Source: Bacillus sp. 1NLA3E (lineage in GTDB: Bacteria; Bacillota; Bacilli; Bacillales; Cytobacillaceae). Taken from it: DNA of 64,000 bases. Every line of letters begins with the position of its first letter. Position 1 is the stretch's first letter. The position numbers and the translations under genes were made by a program. The notes beneath the pieces were generated by a model, which was given only the letters and a program-made list of their open reading frames with translations, searched no databases and was not told where the DNA came from. The DNA is taken from positions 2,266,001-2,330,000 of the forward strand of contig NC_021171.1 in the NCBI RefSeq assembly GCF_000242895.2, in the 5' to 3' direction. This document shows, in pieces, positions 13,455 through 22,322 of the stretch.

Positions 13455-14297
13455 CTGGAAAACGGTAGAGCGATTCTAAACGAGTTTCGTGAGTGGTTGA
13501 TTAAAAAGGGAAAGTCAAACAATACGGTTAAAACGTATATTGGTGTTCTTGAATCCTTTAATGATTGGTTAAAGAGGTCTGAACCGTCTTTAAAAGAATT
13601 GAAGTCAAATCATATTCAAGCCTATATTGATTATTTAGAAGAGAAACAATTGAGTGTGGGGACGATTGAAAAAGCGTTTGCCGTAATCAGTGTGTTTACT
13701 AAATTTCTTGAAAAGCCCCAGTTAATGGTGAATGTCCACAGAAAAGTCGTATCGAAAACCGAGGAAATTCCAGAGTCATTAAATCCTTACGAAAAAATAA
13801 ACCTTCTTAGACAAATAGAATTGGACGGAAACCTTAGGAATAGCGTTATTGTATATACGTTATTACAAACCGGAATTCGTGTTTCAGAACTTTGCTACTT
13901 AAATTGTTCAGATGTCGATTTGTCGGATGAAAAAGGAAACTTAACCGTACGAAAAGAGAATGGTGAAATTGATCGAATCATCCCTATTTCAAGGGACCTT
14001 AGACAGCAGTTTAAAAGCTATTTTACTGCTGAAAAAGGGAAGACCGAAAATGATCCATTGTTTTTATCAAGTTTAAAAAGTAGGATGACCACCCGTTCCG
14101 TTCAATACATGTTACAAAAGTACCATGTTCATCCACATAAATTACGGCATACCTTTTGCCAAGAGTTAATTAACCACGGAGTAGATATTAGAACTGTTGC
14201 AAAATTAGCTGGACATCGTGATATCAATGTCACTAGGCGATATACAAAAAATTTTGAAGCAGATTTAGAAACAGCAATAAACCAAACTTTTGCTTGA
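13455..14297 (+). CDS. Tyrosine recombinase/integrase with apparent CTG start
   Basis: A site-specific recombinase of 280 residues if read from CTG 13455, which lies 7 nt after a perfect gaggagg (13441-13447); the first standard start, TTG 13497, has no ribosome site and would cut the first helix. The N-terminal SAM-like DNA-binding domain spans residues 1-90. The catalytic set is intact: Arg in TGIRVSEL, the Lys-bearing strand near NGEIDRIIP, HKLRHT (His and Arg), LAGHRD, and the Tyr nucleophile in TRRYTK. It is of XerC/XerD size but sits alone, with no phage, excisionase or att repeats recognised. It may act as a chromosomal recombinase or be left over from an integrated element. Confidence 0.85.
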   Translation: MENGRAILNEFREWLIKKGKSNNTVKTYIGVLESFNDWLKRSEPSLKELKSNHIQAYIDYLEEKQLSVGTIEKAFAVISVFTKFLEKPQLMVNVHRKVVSKTEEIPESLNPYEKINLLRQIELDGNLRNSVIVYTLLQTGIRVSELCYLNCSDVDLSDEKGNLTVRKENGEIDRIIPISRDLRQQFKSYFTAEKGKTENDPLFLSSLKSRMTTRSVQYMLQKYHVHPHKLRHTFCQELINHGVDIRTVAKLAGHRDINVTRRYTKNFEADLETAINQTFA

Positions 14298-14327
14298 AAA
14301 ATATTACAATTTAATTATCTTTATTTG

Positions 14328-14356
14328 CTGCCTATTTCTTTTAGGCAGTATTTTTG
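14328..14356 (+). terminator. Rho-independent terminator of the recombinase gene
   Basis: The stem CTGCCTA/TAGGCAG with loop tttcttt, then tattttt, 31 bases after the stop codon. Confidence 0.85.
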
Positions 14357-14515
14357 TCGTGTAAATATTGACAGTACCAAACCATAAATAGAGCTTTCAT
14401 CGATTTTCTACACTAAAAAACATCAATGAAAGGAATATATTTTCCTATTTTTGCAAACGTTAAAAACAATCATTTGGATCCAACATTATTTAAATCTACT
14501 CTTGAGGTGTAACAG

Positions 14516-16192
14516 ATGAAGGATAATCAAATGAATAAGGAAAAGTTCTTAATTTGCTTGGCATTTTTAATAATCATAGTTTATTTGTCGCCTCTGTTTA
14601 TTTTAGGGGAGAATGCGCATATCCGTGTACATGATAATTTAGATTCTAACATTGCGTGGTATAAAGTACTGGCGAAAAGTGGAATGTTATTTGGTGGGTT
14701 TGAAGCAACCATACCGCAAATTATCAACGGACTTCCCCGAAATGCATTTGGGTCAGAATTCAGTGGAATTGTCTGGTTATATGTATTATTTCCAACAACA
14801 GTTGCTTATGGATTAAGTCAAGCCATCACTCGCATAATTGCGTTCCTTGGGATGTACATTCTGCTAAAAGATCACTTTTTAGTATTAAACAGGTATATGA
14901 ATATTCGGGTTGGAGTGGCTTTGGCATTTGCCATAACACCGTTTTGGCCATCGGGAATGCTAAGTACGTTAGGGATGCCACTTGCACTTTGGGTATTTTT
15001 GAATATTAGAAAGGGAATTCAGTCTTGGAAGAATAGTATTATTCTTACTTTATTGCCTTTTTACTCAAGTATTGTTCTTGGTTTTTTCTTTTTTTTAAGT
15101 GCAATGGGAGTCCTATGGGTTCGAGATGTAGTAAAAACTAAAAGGTGGAACATCCGTTTTATTTTAGCAGTTATGTATATGACATTGATCTATTTGTTAG
15201 TCGAGTATCGTTTGGTATACTCGTTTCTTTTTACTAAAGAACCTAACAGTCGTGATGAGTACTTTCATGCCCAATTACCATTTTGGCGTGCGTTCAAGCT
15301 AACTTTTAAAAATTATATTCTTGGCCACACTCATGTGATGACTGTTCATACCTTAGTTATTCTACCTGTTCTATTCTTTGCGTTTTATATGGTTTTGAAA
15401 AATAGAAGATGGAAGGAAGAAAGAGTATTTATTTGGTTGTTTTTTTTGAATTTTGCGCTATCGGTTTGGTATGCTTTTTGGTTTTATAAAGGATGGCAGC
15501 CAATGACTGAACGATTTCATTTTATGAATACATTTAATTTTGCAAGATTCCACTTTCTAAGGCCACTTGTGATTTATGTAAGCTTTGGACTTGGTTTAAA
15601 AATACTATGGGAACAATGTAAATCTTGGAAGACTGCAGTAAATTTTTTAATAATATGCCAAGTAATATTGTTGTCTTGTTATAATGATGAACTCATTTAT
15701 CAAAAAAAACCGACAATTAAAGAATTCTATGCAGAAAATCAATTTCAAGAGATTAAAGATTATATTCACCGACCAATAGACGAGTACCGGGTTGCCAGCA
15801 TTGGCCTTCATCCGGCAATTGCACAGTATAATGGCTTTTATACACTTGATAGCTATAATAATTTTTATCCACTCAAGTATAAGCATGAGTTTCGAAAAAT
15901 TATTGAAAAAGAGTTAGATAAAAATCACTTGATAAAACGATATTTTGATAAATGGGGTGGAAGATGTTACTTTTTTACAGATGAACTAGGGAAATCCTAT
16001 ATGTTAAAAAAACATTCCAAGAAACAGTTAAAACATATTAATTTGAATTTAGTGCCTTTTAAAAAAATGGGAGGTCAATATTTGTTTTCTGGAATTCCTA
16101 TTAAAAATGCAAAAGAAAATGGTCTTGCATTTGAAAAAGTTTTTGTTTCTAAAACATCTGCATGGAAAATATATTTGTATAAAGTGTTGTAA
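14516..16192 (+). CDS. ykoS: Polytopic membrane protein, DUF6044 (YkoS-like)
   Basis: A 558-residue protein with about ten to twelve membrane helices in the first 380 residues and a soluble, presumably extracytoplasmic, C-terminal part. The early segment GENAHIRVHDNLDSNIAWYK after helix 1 resembles the first periplasmic loop of GT-C type glycosyltransferases (acidic HDN motif). The overall pattern and the downstream glycosyltransferase match the B. subtilis ykoS-ykoT pair. A reasonable role is transfer of a lipid-linked sugar to the cell surface, but this is inference. An alternative start at the second Met (NQMNKEK) is possible. Confidence 0.7.
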   Translation: MKDNQMNKEKFLICLAFLIIIVYLSPLFILGENAHIRVHDNLDSNIAWYKVLAKSGMLFGGFEATIPQIINGLPRNAFGSEFSGIVWLYVLFPTTVAYGLSQAITRIIAFLGMYILLKDHFLVLNRYMNIRVGVALAFAITPFWPSGMLSTLGMPLALWVFLNIRKGIQSWKNSIILTLLPFYSSIVLGFFFFLSAMGVLWVRDVVKTKRWNIRFILAVMYMTLIYLLVEYRLVYSFLFTKEPNSRDEYFHAQLPFWRAFKLTFKNYILGHTHVMTVHTLVILPVLFFAFYMVLKNRRWKEERVFIWLFFLNFALSVWYAFWFYKGWQPMTERFHFMNTFNFARFHFLRPLVIYVSFGLGLKILWEQCKSWKTAVNFLIICQVILLSCYNDELIYQKKPTIKEFYAENQFQEIKDYIHRPIDEYRVASIGLHPAIAQYNGFYTLDSYNNFYPLKYKHEFRKIIEKELDKNHLIKRYFDKWGGRCYFFTDELGKSYMLKKHSKKQLKHINLNLVPFKKMGGQYLFSGIPIKNAKENGLAFEKVFVSKTSAWKIYLYKVL

Positions 16193-16211
16193 TCGTCTGG
16201 AGGAAATAAAC

Positions 16212-17255
16212 ATGATGGAACCTACACTTACAATTGTCATCCCCTGTTATAACGAAGAGGAAACTCTTCCAGAGACGATTTCTCAATTAGATCGATACAT
16301 GGATGAGTTAATTCAGGATAATATCATTTCCACGAATAGTAAACTTTTGTTTGTTGATGATGGTAGTAAAGACCAAACCTGGATGATGATTTATAAAGAG
16401 GGTTTGAAAAACGAACGGGTTAAGGGATTAAAGCTATCCCGAAATGTCGGGCATCAGAATGCTTTATTAGCAGGGCTTCTAACTGCAAAGGAAAGATCTG
16501 ATTGTGTTATTTCCATCGATGCGGACCTGCAGGATGACATTCATGTCATTCGAGATTTCTTGGACAAATTTCAGGATGGTAATGAGATTGTTTACGGGGT
16601 CCGCCAAAATCGTAAGACCGACACCTATTTCAAACGAAGTACGGCGCAGGGATTTTACCGTTTAATGGGAAAAATGGGGGTTAATCTAGTTTATAATCAC
16701 GCTGACTATCGACTAATGAGTAAACGAGTACTTGAGGAACTGGCCCGATTTGAGGAGGTCAATTTATTTTTACGGGGAATTGTGCCTCTGATTGGTTTCC
16801 GTTCAACTTGTGTTTATTATGACCGGAAAGAACGCCTTGCAGGAGAATCAAAATATCCAATAAAAAAAATGGTTGCTTTCGCATTTGATGGAGTTACTTC
16901 ATTTTCGGTCACTCCGATTAGGCTAGTTCTTGTTTCGGGTTTTATTTCTTTCTTTGTCAGTCTGCTGTTTGGTCTTTATTTCTTTGCTTTGAAATTTTTT
17001 GGGACAACCGTAACAGGTTGGACTTCACTGATTACTTCAATTTGGTTAATAGGGGGATTACAGTTAATAGCGATTGGTTTAATCGGGGAGTATGTTGGTA
17101 AATTATATAAAGAATCGAAACGTCGTCCAAAATACATTGTCGATATTAACACGTTCCAACTTCCTGGTGTTTCTTTTCAATTCTCAACTAATCAGCGGCT
17201 TACAGGTGAAGCATATAGTCTAGATTTTACTCGTTATCCTGAATCAAATGGATAA
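16212..17255 (+). CDS. ykoT: Family 2 glycosyltransferase, polyprenyl-phosphate type (YkoT-like)
   Basis: The product is 347 residues from ATG 16212, directly behind ggagga; longer readings overlap the upstream gene and lack a ribosome site. The GT2 domain shows TIVIPCYNEEETLPETI, FVDDGSKDQTW (nucleotide binding), SIDADLQDD (DxD-like metal site) and HADYRLMSKR. Two C-terminal membrane helices (about residues 230-300) give the DPM1/GtrB layout: the enzyme loads a sugar onto undecaprenyl phosphate at the inner face of the membrane. It is 19 nt from the YkoS-like gene, so the pair is one operon; the membrane partner would use or translocate the lipid-linked sugar. Confidence 0.85.
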   Translation: MMEPTLTIVIPCYNEEETLPETISQLDRYMDELIQDNIISTNSKLLFVDDGSKDQTWMMIYKEGLKNERVKGLKLSRNVGHQNALLAGLLTAKERSDCVISIDADLQDDIHVIRDFLDKFQDGNEIVYGVRQNRKTDTYFKRSTAQGFYRLMGKMGVNLVYNHADYRLMSKRVLEELARFEEVNLFLRGIVPLIGFRSTCVYYDRKERLAGESKYPIKKMVAFAFDGVTSFSVTPIRLVLVSGFISFFVSLLFGLYFFALKFFGTTVTGWTSLITSIWLIGGLQLIAIGLIGEYVGKLYKESKRRPKYIVDINTFQLPGVSFQFSTNQRLTGEAYSLDFTRYPESNG

Positions 17256-17284
17256 ATATAAATAAAATTGATTCTAAATGTGTT

Positions 17285-17560
17285 TCAAGTGCTTCTAACT
17301 CCGTATAAAATTAAAGCAACGCCGCCAAAAATCCAGAATATTTTTATGAGGGAAATTTTTTCTGCAAGCCCAAATAAGCCAATAGTTGTTGTGAGAATAA
17401 GGATTATAGGTCCAACAAGTGCTAAGCTGCTGTTTAATACTAGAGCTTTTTCAATATTATTAGACTTTAGGATAAGTAAGGCAACGATAATTTCGATACT
17501 GCCCGATACCATTCTTAATAAAGTCATCCCGACGATTGCTTTTTCAAAAATTGATAACAT
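17285..17560 (-). CDS. Small membrane protein, DUF2619 (YqhV-like)
   Basis: 91 residues with three hydrophobic segments: LLRMVSGSIEIIVALLIL, LVLNSSLALVGPIILILTT and IFWIFGGVALILYGV. The conserved KALVLNSSLALVGP motif places it with B. subtilis YqhV (DUF2619), whose function is unknown. The start ATG has gaggggg upstream. It is convergent with the glycosyltransferase gene, only 29 bp away, with no clear terminator between them. Confidence 0.78.
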   Translation of the reverse strand: MLSIFEKAIVGMTLLRMVSGSIEIIVALLILKSNNIEKALVLNSSLALVGPIILILTTTIGLFGLAEKISLIKIFWIFGGVALILYGVRST

Positions 17561-17674
17561 GATTTTCCCCCTCAGTTAACAAAGATACACTTTAGTATAT
17601 GCTGATCAAATTTGAGTTAGGACAGGTTCATCGATAATTGGGTACCGCCAATATAAAAAAAGGATGTGTAATAG

Positions 17675-17836
17675 ATGCCTAGAGGAAAAGAATTAGAACA
17701 GTTGCCAATGGCGAATATTGCTCCAGGTGCAGGGAAAGACGCTAGTCCAACAAATAGGGAGATATTAACGAGTGGGTATAGTAATGAAGGACCGTTTCCT
17801 AGTAAGGTGGGAGATCAAAAGAAGAAAAAGTTGTAG
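17675..17836 (+). CDS. Small basic protein, 53 residues, possibly spore-related
   Basis: Reads MPRGKELEQLPMANIAPGAG at the start and KVGDQKKKKL at the end. It is hydrophilic, glycine- and proline-rich with a lysine tail, the composition of minor small acid-soluble spore proteins, but no specific family was recognised. A weak ribosome site (aaaggatg) precedes the ATG. The frame is open for 54 codons. Confidence 0.45.
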   Translation: MPRGKELEQLPMANIAPGAGKDASPTNREILTSGYSNEGPFPSKVGDQKKKKL

Positions 17837-17978
17837 TGCGGGTGCTCCTCCTTTTTCACCAAGGGAAATAAGCTTGATAAGTTGTATAATAATATAAGAA
17901 ACGATAACATTTGTCATATAGACCACATAGATAGAAGTATAATAGGGAAAAAGCATATTTCAATGCGGAGGAGAATAA

Positions 17979-18593
17979 ATGGATGTAAATCAAATTTTGT
18001 TAAAGCTGCAAAATCGTGAGTCATCAATATTAGATAGCTCAAAGTTTTTGAAATTTGCCGTTCTTTTACCTCTAATTGAAAAGGACGATGGTCTTCATAT
18101 TCTTTTTGAGGTTAGAGCCTACAATATGCGTCGGCAACCAGGGGAAATTTGTTTCCCAGGAGGAAAGGTAGACCCTGAGGATCAAAACGAGCAATACACT
18201 GCGATAAGAGAAACATCAGAGGAATTAGGGATACGACTAAATAGTATATCTAGTATATTTCCTTTAGATTACATGGTAACCGCATTTGGCAATATTATTT
18301 ATCCTTTTCTAGGGGTGATTGATACCCCTGATGATATCGTACCGAATGAATCAGAAGTTGCAGAGATTTTTACCGTGCCATTAGAATATTTTCGAGAAGT
18401 AAAACCGGAAATTTTCAAGGTACATTTAGCGGCAAACCCTGAACCTAATTTCCCCTATGAGTTGATTATTGGTGGAGAAAATTATAAATGGCAAACTCGC
18501 CATGTGGACGAGTATTTTTACAAGTATCAGGATAAGGTTATTTGGGGCCTGACCGCGAGAATATTAAGTCACTTTCTCGAAGTACTAGAATAG
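17979..18593 (+). CDS. Nudix hydrolase, CoA pyrophosphatase type
   Basis: A 204-residue protein. The Nudix box is visible as GGKVDPEDQNEQYTAIRETS followed by EELGI (about residues 67-91), and the upstream segment MRRQPGEICFPGG is the NuCoA signature found in YeaB/NudL-type enzymes. Such enzymes split CoA or its oxidised forms into 4'-phosphopantetheine and 3',5'-ADP. The start ATG follows ggaggag. It appears monocistronic, ending at a strong hairpin terminator. The exact substrate is inferred from the motif only. Confidence 0.85.
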   Translation: MDVNQILLKLQNRESSILDSSKFLKFAVLLPLIEKDDGLHILFEVRAYNMRRQPGEICFPGGKVDPEDQNEQYTAIRETSEELGIRLNSISSIFPLDYMVTAFGNIIYPFLGVIDTPDDIVPNESEVAEIFTVPLEYFREVKPEIFKVHLAANPEPNFPYELIIGGENYKWQTRHVDEYFYKYQDKVIWGLTARILSHFLEVLE

Positions 18594-18627
18594 CTTTATT
18601 GTGAGAGTCAATTTACACCAAATAACT

Positions 18628-18680
18628 AGGGACTATTCAAAAGTCGCAATACGCGACCTTTGAATAGTCCCTGGTTTGTT
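18628..18680 (+). terminator. Strong terminator after the Nudix gene
   Basis: Long inverted repeat AGGGACTATTCAAA/TTTGAATAGTCCCT with an inner GTCGC/GCGAC stem, followed by a T-rich stretch. Confidence 0.8.
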
Positions 18681-18742
18681 TTGTTTTTAATTAAATCAAA
18701 AAATCAATAGTGAATTCATGTGTTCAAAGAACTTTTATTATA

Positions 18743-18776
18743 AAAAAGAAGACTAACGAGAGCCCTCGTTAGTCTT
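18743..18776 (-). terminator. Terminator of the YjcZ-family gene
   Basis: A perfect 12-bp stem (AAGACTAACGAG/CTCGTTAGTCTT, loop agcc). On the minus strand it is followed by a T run, 12 bases beyond the small spore gene. Confidence 0.85.
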
Positions 18777-18787
18777 TGTACGTAAAA

Positions 18788-18874
18788 TTAGTAGCCAAAT
18801 CTTGTTCCAACAATAATCAACAGGATAAAAAGCACGACAATTAACGCAAATCCAGCTCCACTTCCATAACTCAT
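18788..18874 (-). CDS. YjcZ-family sporulation protein, 28 residues
   Basis: The full product begins MSYGSGAGFALIVVLFILLI and ends VGTRFGY. A Gly/Ser/Tyr-rich start followed by the hydrophobic FALIVVLFILLIIVG is the standard form of the YjcZ/SscA-type small spore proteins of Bacillaceae, which associate with the spore coat. The ribosome site aagggggtgaag lies before the ATG. It is far below usual gene-calling length but has its own terminator. Confidence 0.85.
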   Translation of the reverse strand: MSYGSGAGFALIVVLFILLIIVGTRFGY

Positions 18875-19081
18875 ATCTTCACCCCCTTAGGACAATCTAA
18901 GGTATTATATGCTTGTCATTGAAAGTGTTGTGGGGGATTGACGAACTGTTTAAGCCTTTTTTACACTAAAACTCAGTTTTGTAAATTGAAATTTTAAATA
19001 TTTTTATTTTCCCTATAAATAGTGTTGGAATAATCGAAAAATTATATTATAATATAAAAAAGGACAAGGAGTTGATTTCTT

Positions 19082-19309
19082 ATGGATCATAAAATGCAAA
19101 AATTCATGAAAAACTACTACTCACAAACTCCCGAGCAGCAAGGTAACGAATTGAATGTTTCTGAGGCACTAATTGCCGAAATGGTGCTCGAAAAGTCCCT
19201 AGATGATTTTAGAAGAGAACAAATTAAAAAAGCTATCGATTTATCACTAGAGCAAAGAAATAAAGCAGAATTTCTCAGATTGGTTAAAGAATTAGAGAAA
19301 ATTTCATAA
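19082..19309 (+). CDS. IDEAL-domain protein
   Basis: 75 residues. The segment LEKSLDDFRREQIKKAIDLS followed by LEQRNKAEFLRLVKEL (about residues 37-72) is a full IDEAL domain, a short helical region found at the C-terminus of several Bacillales regulators and adaptor proteins. The N-terminal 35 residues are unlike any family I recognise. There is a good ribosome site (aaggag) and the gene has its own terminator. A regulatory or adaptor role is likely, with an unknown partner. Confidence 0.75.
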   Translation: MDHKMQKFMKNYYSQTPEQQGNELNVSEALIAEMVLEKSLDDFRREQIKKAIDLSLEQRNKAEFLRLVKELEKIS

Positions 19310-19321
19310 AAAAGAGAAAAT

Positions 19322-19353
19322 AAACCTAGTTTGCACTCTAGGTTTATTTTTTT
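19322..19353 (+). terminator. Rho-independent terminator
   Basis: The stem AAACCTAG/CTAGGTTT followed by attttttt, 13 bases after the IDEAL gene. Confidence 0.9.
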
Positions 19354-19400
19354 AGGAATTCAATCGGTTAAGAAGATTCAGAACTATTGCTTTTTACGGC

Positions 19401-19422
19401 TATATGCGATATATTGCATATA
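19401..19422 (+). promoter_or_regulatory. Candidate operator of the GntR regulator
   Basis: A perfect inverted repeat, TATATGC/GCATATA, with an 8-bp AT-rich spacer. The right arm overlaps a -10-like TATAAT (19419-19424), 28 bp before the regulator's start. This is the position expected for an autoregulated GntR repressor. Confidence 0.5.
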
Positions 19423-19449
19423 ATCATAAATTCAGAAAGGAGGATTAAG

Positions 19450-20121
19450 ATGCCAGTCCCTCATAATTTTTCCTCGCCGGTTCGAATGTCTGCGAAAGAA
19501 AGAGCACTATCCCAGATACAAAGATGGATCATTGAAGGAACACTTGAACCTGGCGAGAAATTAATCGATGCAGAGCTGGCAGAGTCTTTAGGTGTCAGCA
19601 GAACTCCAATTAGGGAAGCATTGCAACTGTTGGAAGTGCAAGGATTGGTTTCGATGCATCCTGGCAAAGAAACTCGGGTTATGATTATTGAAAAAAAAGA
19701 TATTTTAAAAATGTATCCGACGCTTGCAGCACTCTATGCTCTAGCTGCAGAGTACTCAGCACAGGTCATTTTACCAGAACAGATTGAAACTCTGAAACAA
19801 CAAAATATGCTGTTTGCCAAAGCCATCGAATCGGGCCAGCCGTATCAAGCCATGGAAATTGATGAACAGTTCCATAATCTGATTGTAGAGGTATCGGATA
19901 ATCCCTACATTGCCTCGTTTAGTGAATCATTGCAGATTCACATTAGAAGATTTAAGTATGTTTTTTTAAAGCAGCCCATCGCAGAGACATTAACTTCAGT
20001 TGAAGAGCATGCAGGTATCATATCCGCCTTAGAGCAACATGATGCAGAAACTGCATCAGTGAGGATGAAACAAAATGTAATCAGACCGATGCATGAATTG
20101 TATTCTTTCATTAAACTTTAG
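19450..20121 (+). CDS. GntR family transcription regulator, FadR/FCD type
   Basis: The product is 223 residues from ATG 19450, with aaaggagg directly upstream. The N-terminal winged helix (residues 12-75) shows the GntR core ERALSQIQRWIIEGTLEPGE, then LAESLGVSRTPIREALQLLE. The C-terminal domain is all-helical with the FCD pattern (FHNLIVEVSDNPYI, then HAGIISALEQHDAETASVRM), which binds small organic acids in relatives. An inverted repeat overlapping the promoter suggests self-control. The regulon is unknown; ilvD lies downstream but is separated by a repeat element. Its TAG stop codon is the first base of that repeat. Confidence 0.85.
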   Translation: MPVPHNFSSPVRMSAKERALSQIQRWIIEGTLEPGEKLIDAELAESLGVSRTPIREALQLLEVQGLVSMHPGKETRVMIIEKKDILKMYPTLAALYALAAEYSAQVILPEQIETLKQQNMLFAKAIESGQPYQAMEIDEQFHNLIVEVSDNPYIASFSESLQIHIRRFKYVFLKQPIAETLTSVEEHAGIISALEQHDAETASVRMKQNVIRPMHELYSFIKL

Positions 20122-20305
20122 GCTGTGAAAGCTCAATGTTGATTTTTTGCACAATGTTGATTGGAGTGGAAGGCGCGAAGACTCCTGCGGGAGCAGCGGG
20201 ACAGGTGAGACCCCGTAGGCGCTTAAGCGCCGAGGAGGCTCACCGCCCGCCCCGTGGAAAGCGAAGCGCCTGGAACGGAAATCAACATTCTAGTTTAATA
20301 GAGCC
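20121..20305 (+). repeat. GC-rich MITE-like repeat, copy 1
   Basis: About 185 bp, starting ggctgtg and ending aatagagcc, with inverted ends (caatgttgattt near the left, aaatcaacatt near the right). The core is CTCCTGCGGGAGCAGCGGGA and GGCGCTTAAGCGCCGAGGAG, much richer in GC than the surroundings. It overlaps the stop codon of the GntR gene. Other copies lie at about 29.8, 35.7 and 63.7 kb. Confidence 0.85.
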
Positions 20306-20453
20306 AAACTTTAAAAAAAGAAAGATTAAGTGGTTCACAAATGTTCTGACTAATCTAAACCTTTTTAAAAATCTATAAATATAGTAAAAATAATGGTACA
20401 ATAATAAATACTTAAATTTCACTAAAAAAAGTAAGAGTGTGGAGGGAATTAAA

Positions 20454-22133
20454 TTGGCAGAAATGCGTAGTAATATGATAAAACAAGGTTATGACCGAGC
20501 ACCACATCGGAGTTTGCTTCGTGCAGCAGGAGTAAAAGAAGAAGATTTCAACAAACCATTTATCTGTGTTGTTAACTCATATATTGATATTGTTCCAGGA
20601 CATGTACATTTACAAGAGTTTGGAAAAATTGTTAAACAAGCAATCCGTGATGCTGGCGGTGTGCCATTTGAAATGAATACAATCGGCGTGGATGATGGAA
20701 TCGCCATGGGACATATCGGAATGCGCTATTCACTTCCGAGCCGTGAAATCATTGCTGATTCAGTTGAAACAGTTGTTTCTGCACATTGGTTTGACGGAAT
20801 GGTTTGTATTCCAAACTGTGACAAAATTACTCCAGGGATGATGATGGCAGCCCTTCGCGTCAATATTCCAACAATCTTTGTCAGCGGTGGCCCGATGAAG
20901 GCTGGTAGAGATTCAAAAGGTAATGCTCTTGACCTGACATCTGTTTTTGAAGGAGTAGGAGCTTATCAGGCTGGTAATATTGATGAAGCAAGATTACAAG
21001 AAATTGAAGAAGTAGCATGTCCTACCTGTGGATCTTGTTCAGGAATGTTTACAGCAAACTCAATGAACTGTTTGGCAGAGGGACTTGGTCTTGCACTCCC
21101 TGGTAATGGAACCATTTTAGCTGTAGCTGAAGAACGGAAAGAATTTGTTAAAAAATCTGCTACTCAATTGATGGAACTCATCAAACAGGATATTAAGCCT
21201 CGTGATATCGTAACGATTGATGCGATTGATAATGCATTTGCACTAGACATGGCGATGGGTGGTTCTACAAACACGGTTCTGCATACTTTAGCTTTAGCCC
21301 ATGAAGCTGAAATTGACTATTCATTAGAACGTATCAACGAAATTGCAAGTCGCGTGCCGCATCTAGCAAAGATTGCACCAGCATCGGAATATCATATTGA
21401 AGATGTACATAATGCAGGCGGCGTTAGTGCAATTATCAATGAATTGCTTAAAAAACCAGGTGCTTTTAATGGAGATTGCCTAACTGTTTCAGGTAAAACA
21501 ATCCGCGAAAATGTTGCTGGTTCCGATATTTTAGATAAGGATGTCATTCGGCCACTAGATAATCCACATTCTGAACGCGGAGGACTTGCAGTATTGTTTG
21601 GGAACTTAGCACCAGATGGCTCAATTATTAAAGTAGGAGCAGTAGATGCTTCTGTAGGTGGTTACCATCGGGGTCCTGCAATTTGTTTTGATTCACAAGA
21701 AGAATCACTTTCCGGAATTATCACAGGTAAAGTTAAAGAAGGAGATGTTGTGGTTATCCGCTATGAAGGTCCTAAAGGTGGACCAGGTATGCCGGAAATG
21801 CTTGCACCAACTTCGCAAATCGTTGGTAGAGGACTTGGAGCCAAGGTTGGTTTGATTACAGATGGTCGTTTCTCTGGTGCATCTAGAGGTATTTCCATCG
21901 GTCATATTTCTCCAGAAGCAGCAGAGGGAGGACCTATTGCATTTGTCGAAGATGGTGACATTATTGAACTAGATTTGAATAATCGAACAATTAAATTGGA
22001 AATTTCAGATGAAGAATTTGCAAGACGGAAAGCTAATTGGAAAGGCTTTGAGTCTAAAGTTAAAAAGGGTTATCTTGCTCGTTACTCTAAGCTTGTTACT
22101 TCTGCCAGCACTGGTGGAGTTATGAAAATTTAA
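20454..22133 (+). CDS. ilvD: Dihydroxy-acid dehydratase
   Basis: IlvD removes water from 2,3-dihydroxy-acids to give the 2-keto acid precursors of valine, isoleucine and, through them, leucine and pantothenate. The product is 559 residues from TTG 20454, seven bases after ggaggg, giving the usual start (M)[20 protein letters not shown]. Iron-sulfur ligands are visible in [10 protein letters not shown] (Cys122) and [17 protein letters not shown] (Cys189, 192, 195), along with the C-terminal TDGRFSG motif. The length is normal for the family. It is isolated from other ilv genes, with its own terminator. Confidence 0.97.
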   Translation: MAEMRSNMIKQGYDRAPHRSLLRAAGVKEEDFNKPFICVVNSYIDIVPGHVHLQEFGKIVKQAIRDAGGVPFEMNTIGVDDGIAMGHIGMRYSLPSREIIADSVETVVSAHWFDGMVCIPNCDKITPGMMMAALRVNIPTIFVSGGPMKAGRDSKGNALDLTSVFEGVGAYQAGNIDEARLQEIEEVACPTCGSCSGMFTANSMNCLAEGLGLALPGNGTILAVAEERKEFVKKSATQLMELIKQDIKPRDIVTIDAIDNAFALDMAMGGSTNTVLHTLALAHEAEIDYSLERINEIASRVPHLAKIAPASEYHIEDVHNAGGVSAIINELLKKPGAFNGDCLTVSGKTIRENVAGSDILDKDVIRPLDNPHSERGGLAVLFGNLAPDGSIIKVGAVDASVGGYHRGPAICFDSQEESLSGIITGKVKEGDVVVIRYEGPKGGPGMPEMLAPTSQIVGRGLGAKVGLITDGRFSGASRGISIGHISPEAAEGGPIAFVEDGDIIELDLNNRTIKLEISDEEFARRKANWKGFESKVKKGYLARYSKLVTSASTGGVMKI

Positions 22134-22149
22134 AGTTTTAAGTCAGATT

Positions 22150-22200
22150 GGCTGAGAAAAGACCGGTTGTACTGGTTTTATTCTCAGCCATATTTTTTTT
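22150..22200 (+). terminator. Terminator of ilvD
   Basis: The stem GGCTGAGAA/TTCTCAGCC enclosing an inner ACCGGTTGTACTGGT hairpin, followed by a long T run. Confidence 0.88.
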
Positions 22201-22322
22201 AAAAAAATTGCTAGTTTGTACTCTTTTATAAAGGGGATAAAAGGATATAATGATTCTATTATGAAAGATACATGTGGTAGTTTCACCAATATCTGTATCT
22301 AATCCAGAAGGTGGGAAATTGA

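Noticed and set aside
13455-14297. Prophage or integrative element at the tyrosine recombinase
   Set aside because: No phage structural, excisionase or conjugation genes, no tRNA target and no att-like direct repeats were seen around it.
20136-20378. Open frames inside the repeat copies with similar translation (TPAGAAGQV)
   Set aside because: The similarity only reflects the repeated DNA. The frames have no ribosome site and different ends in each copy.
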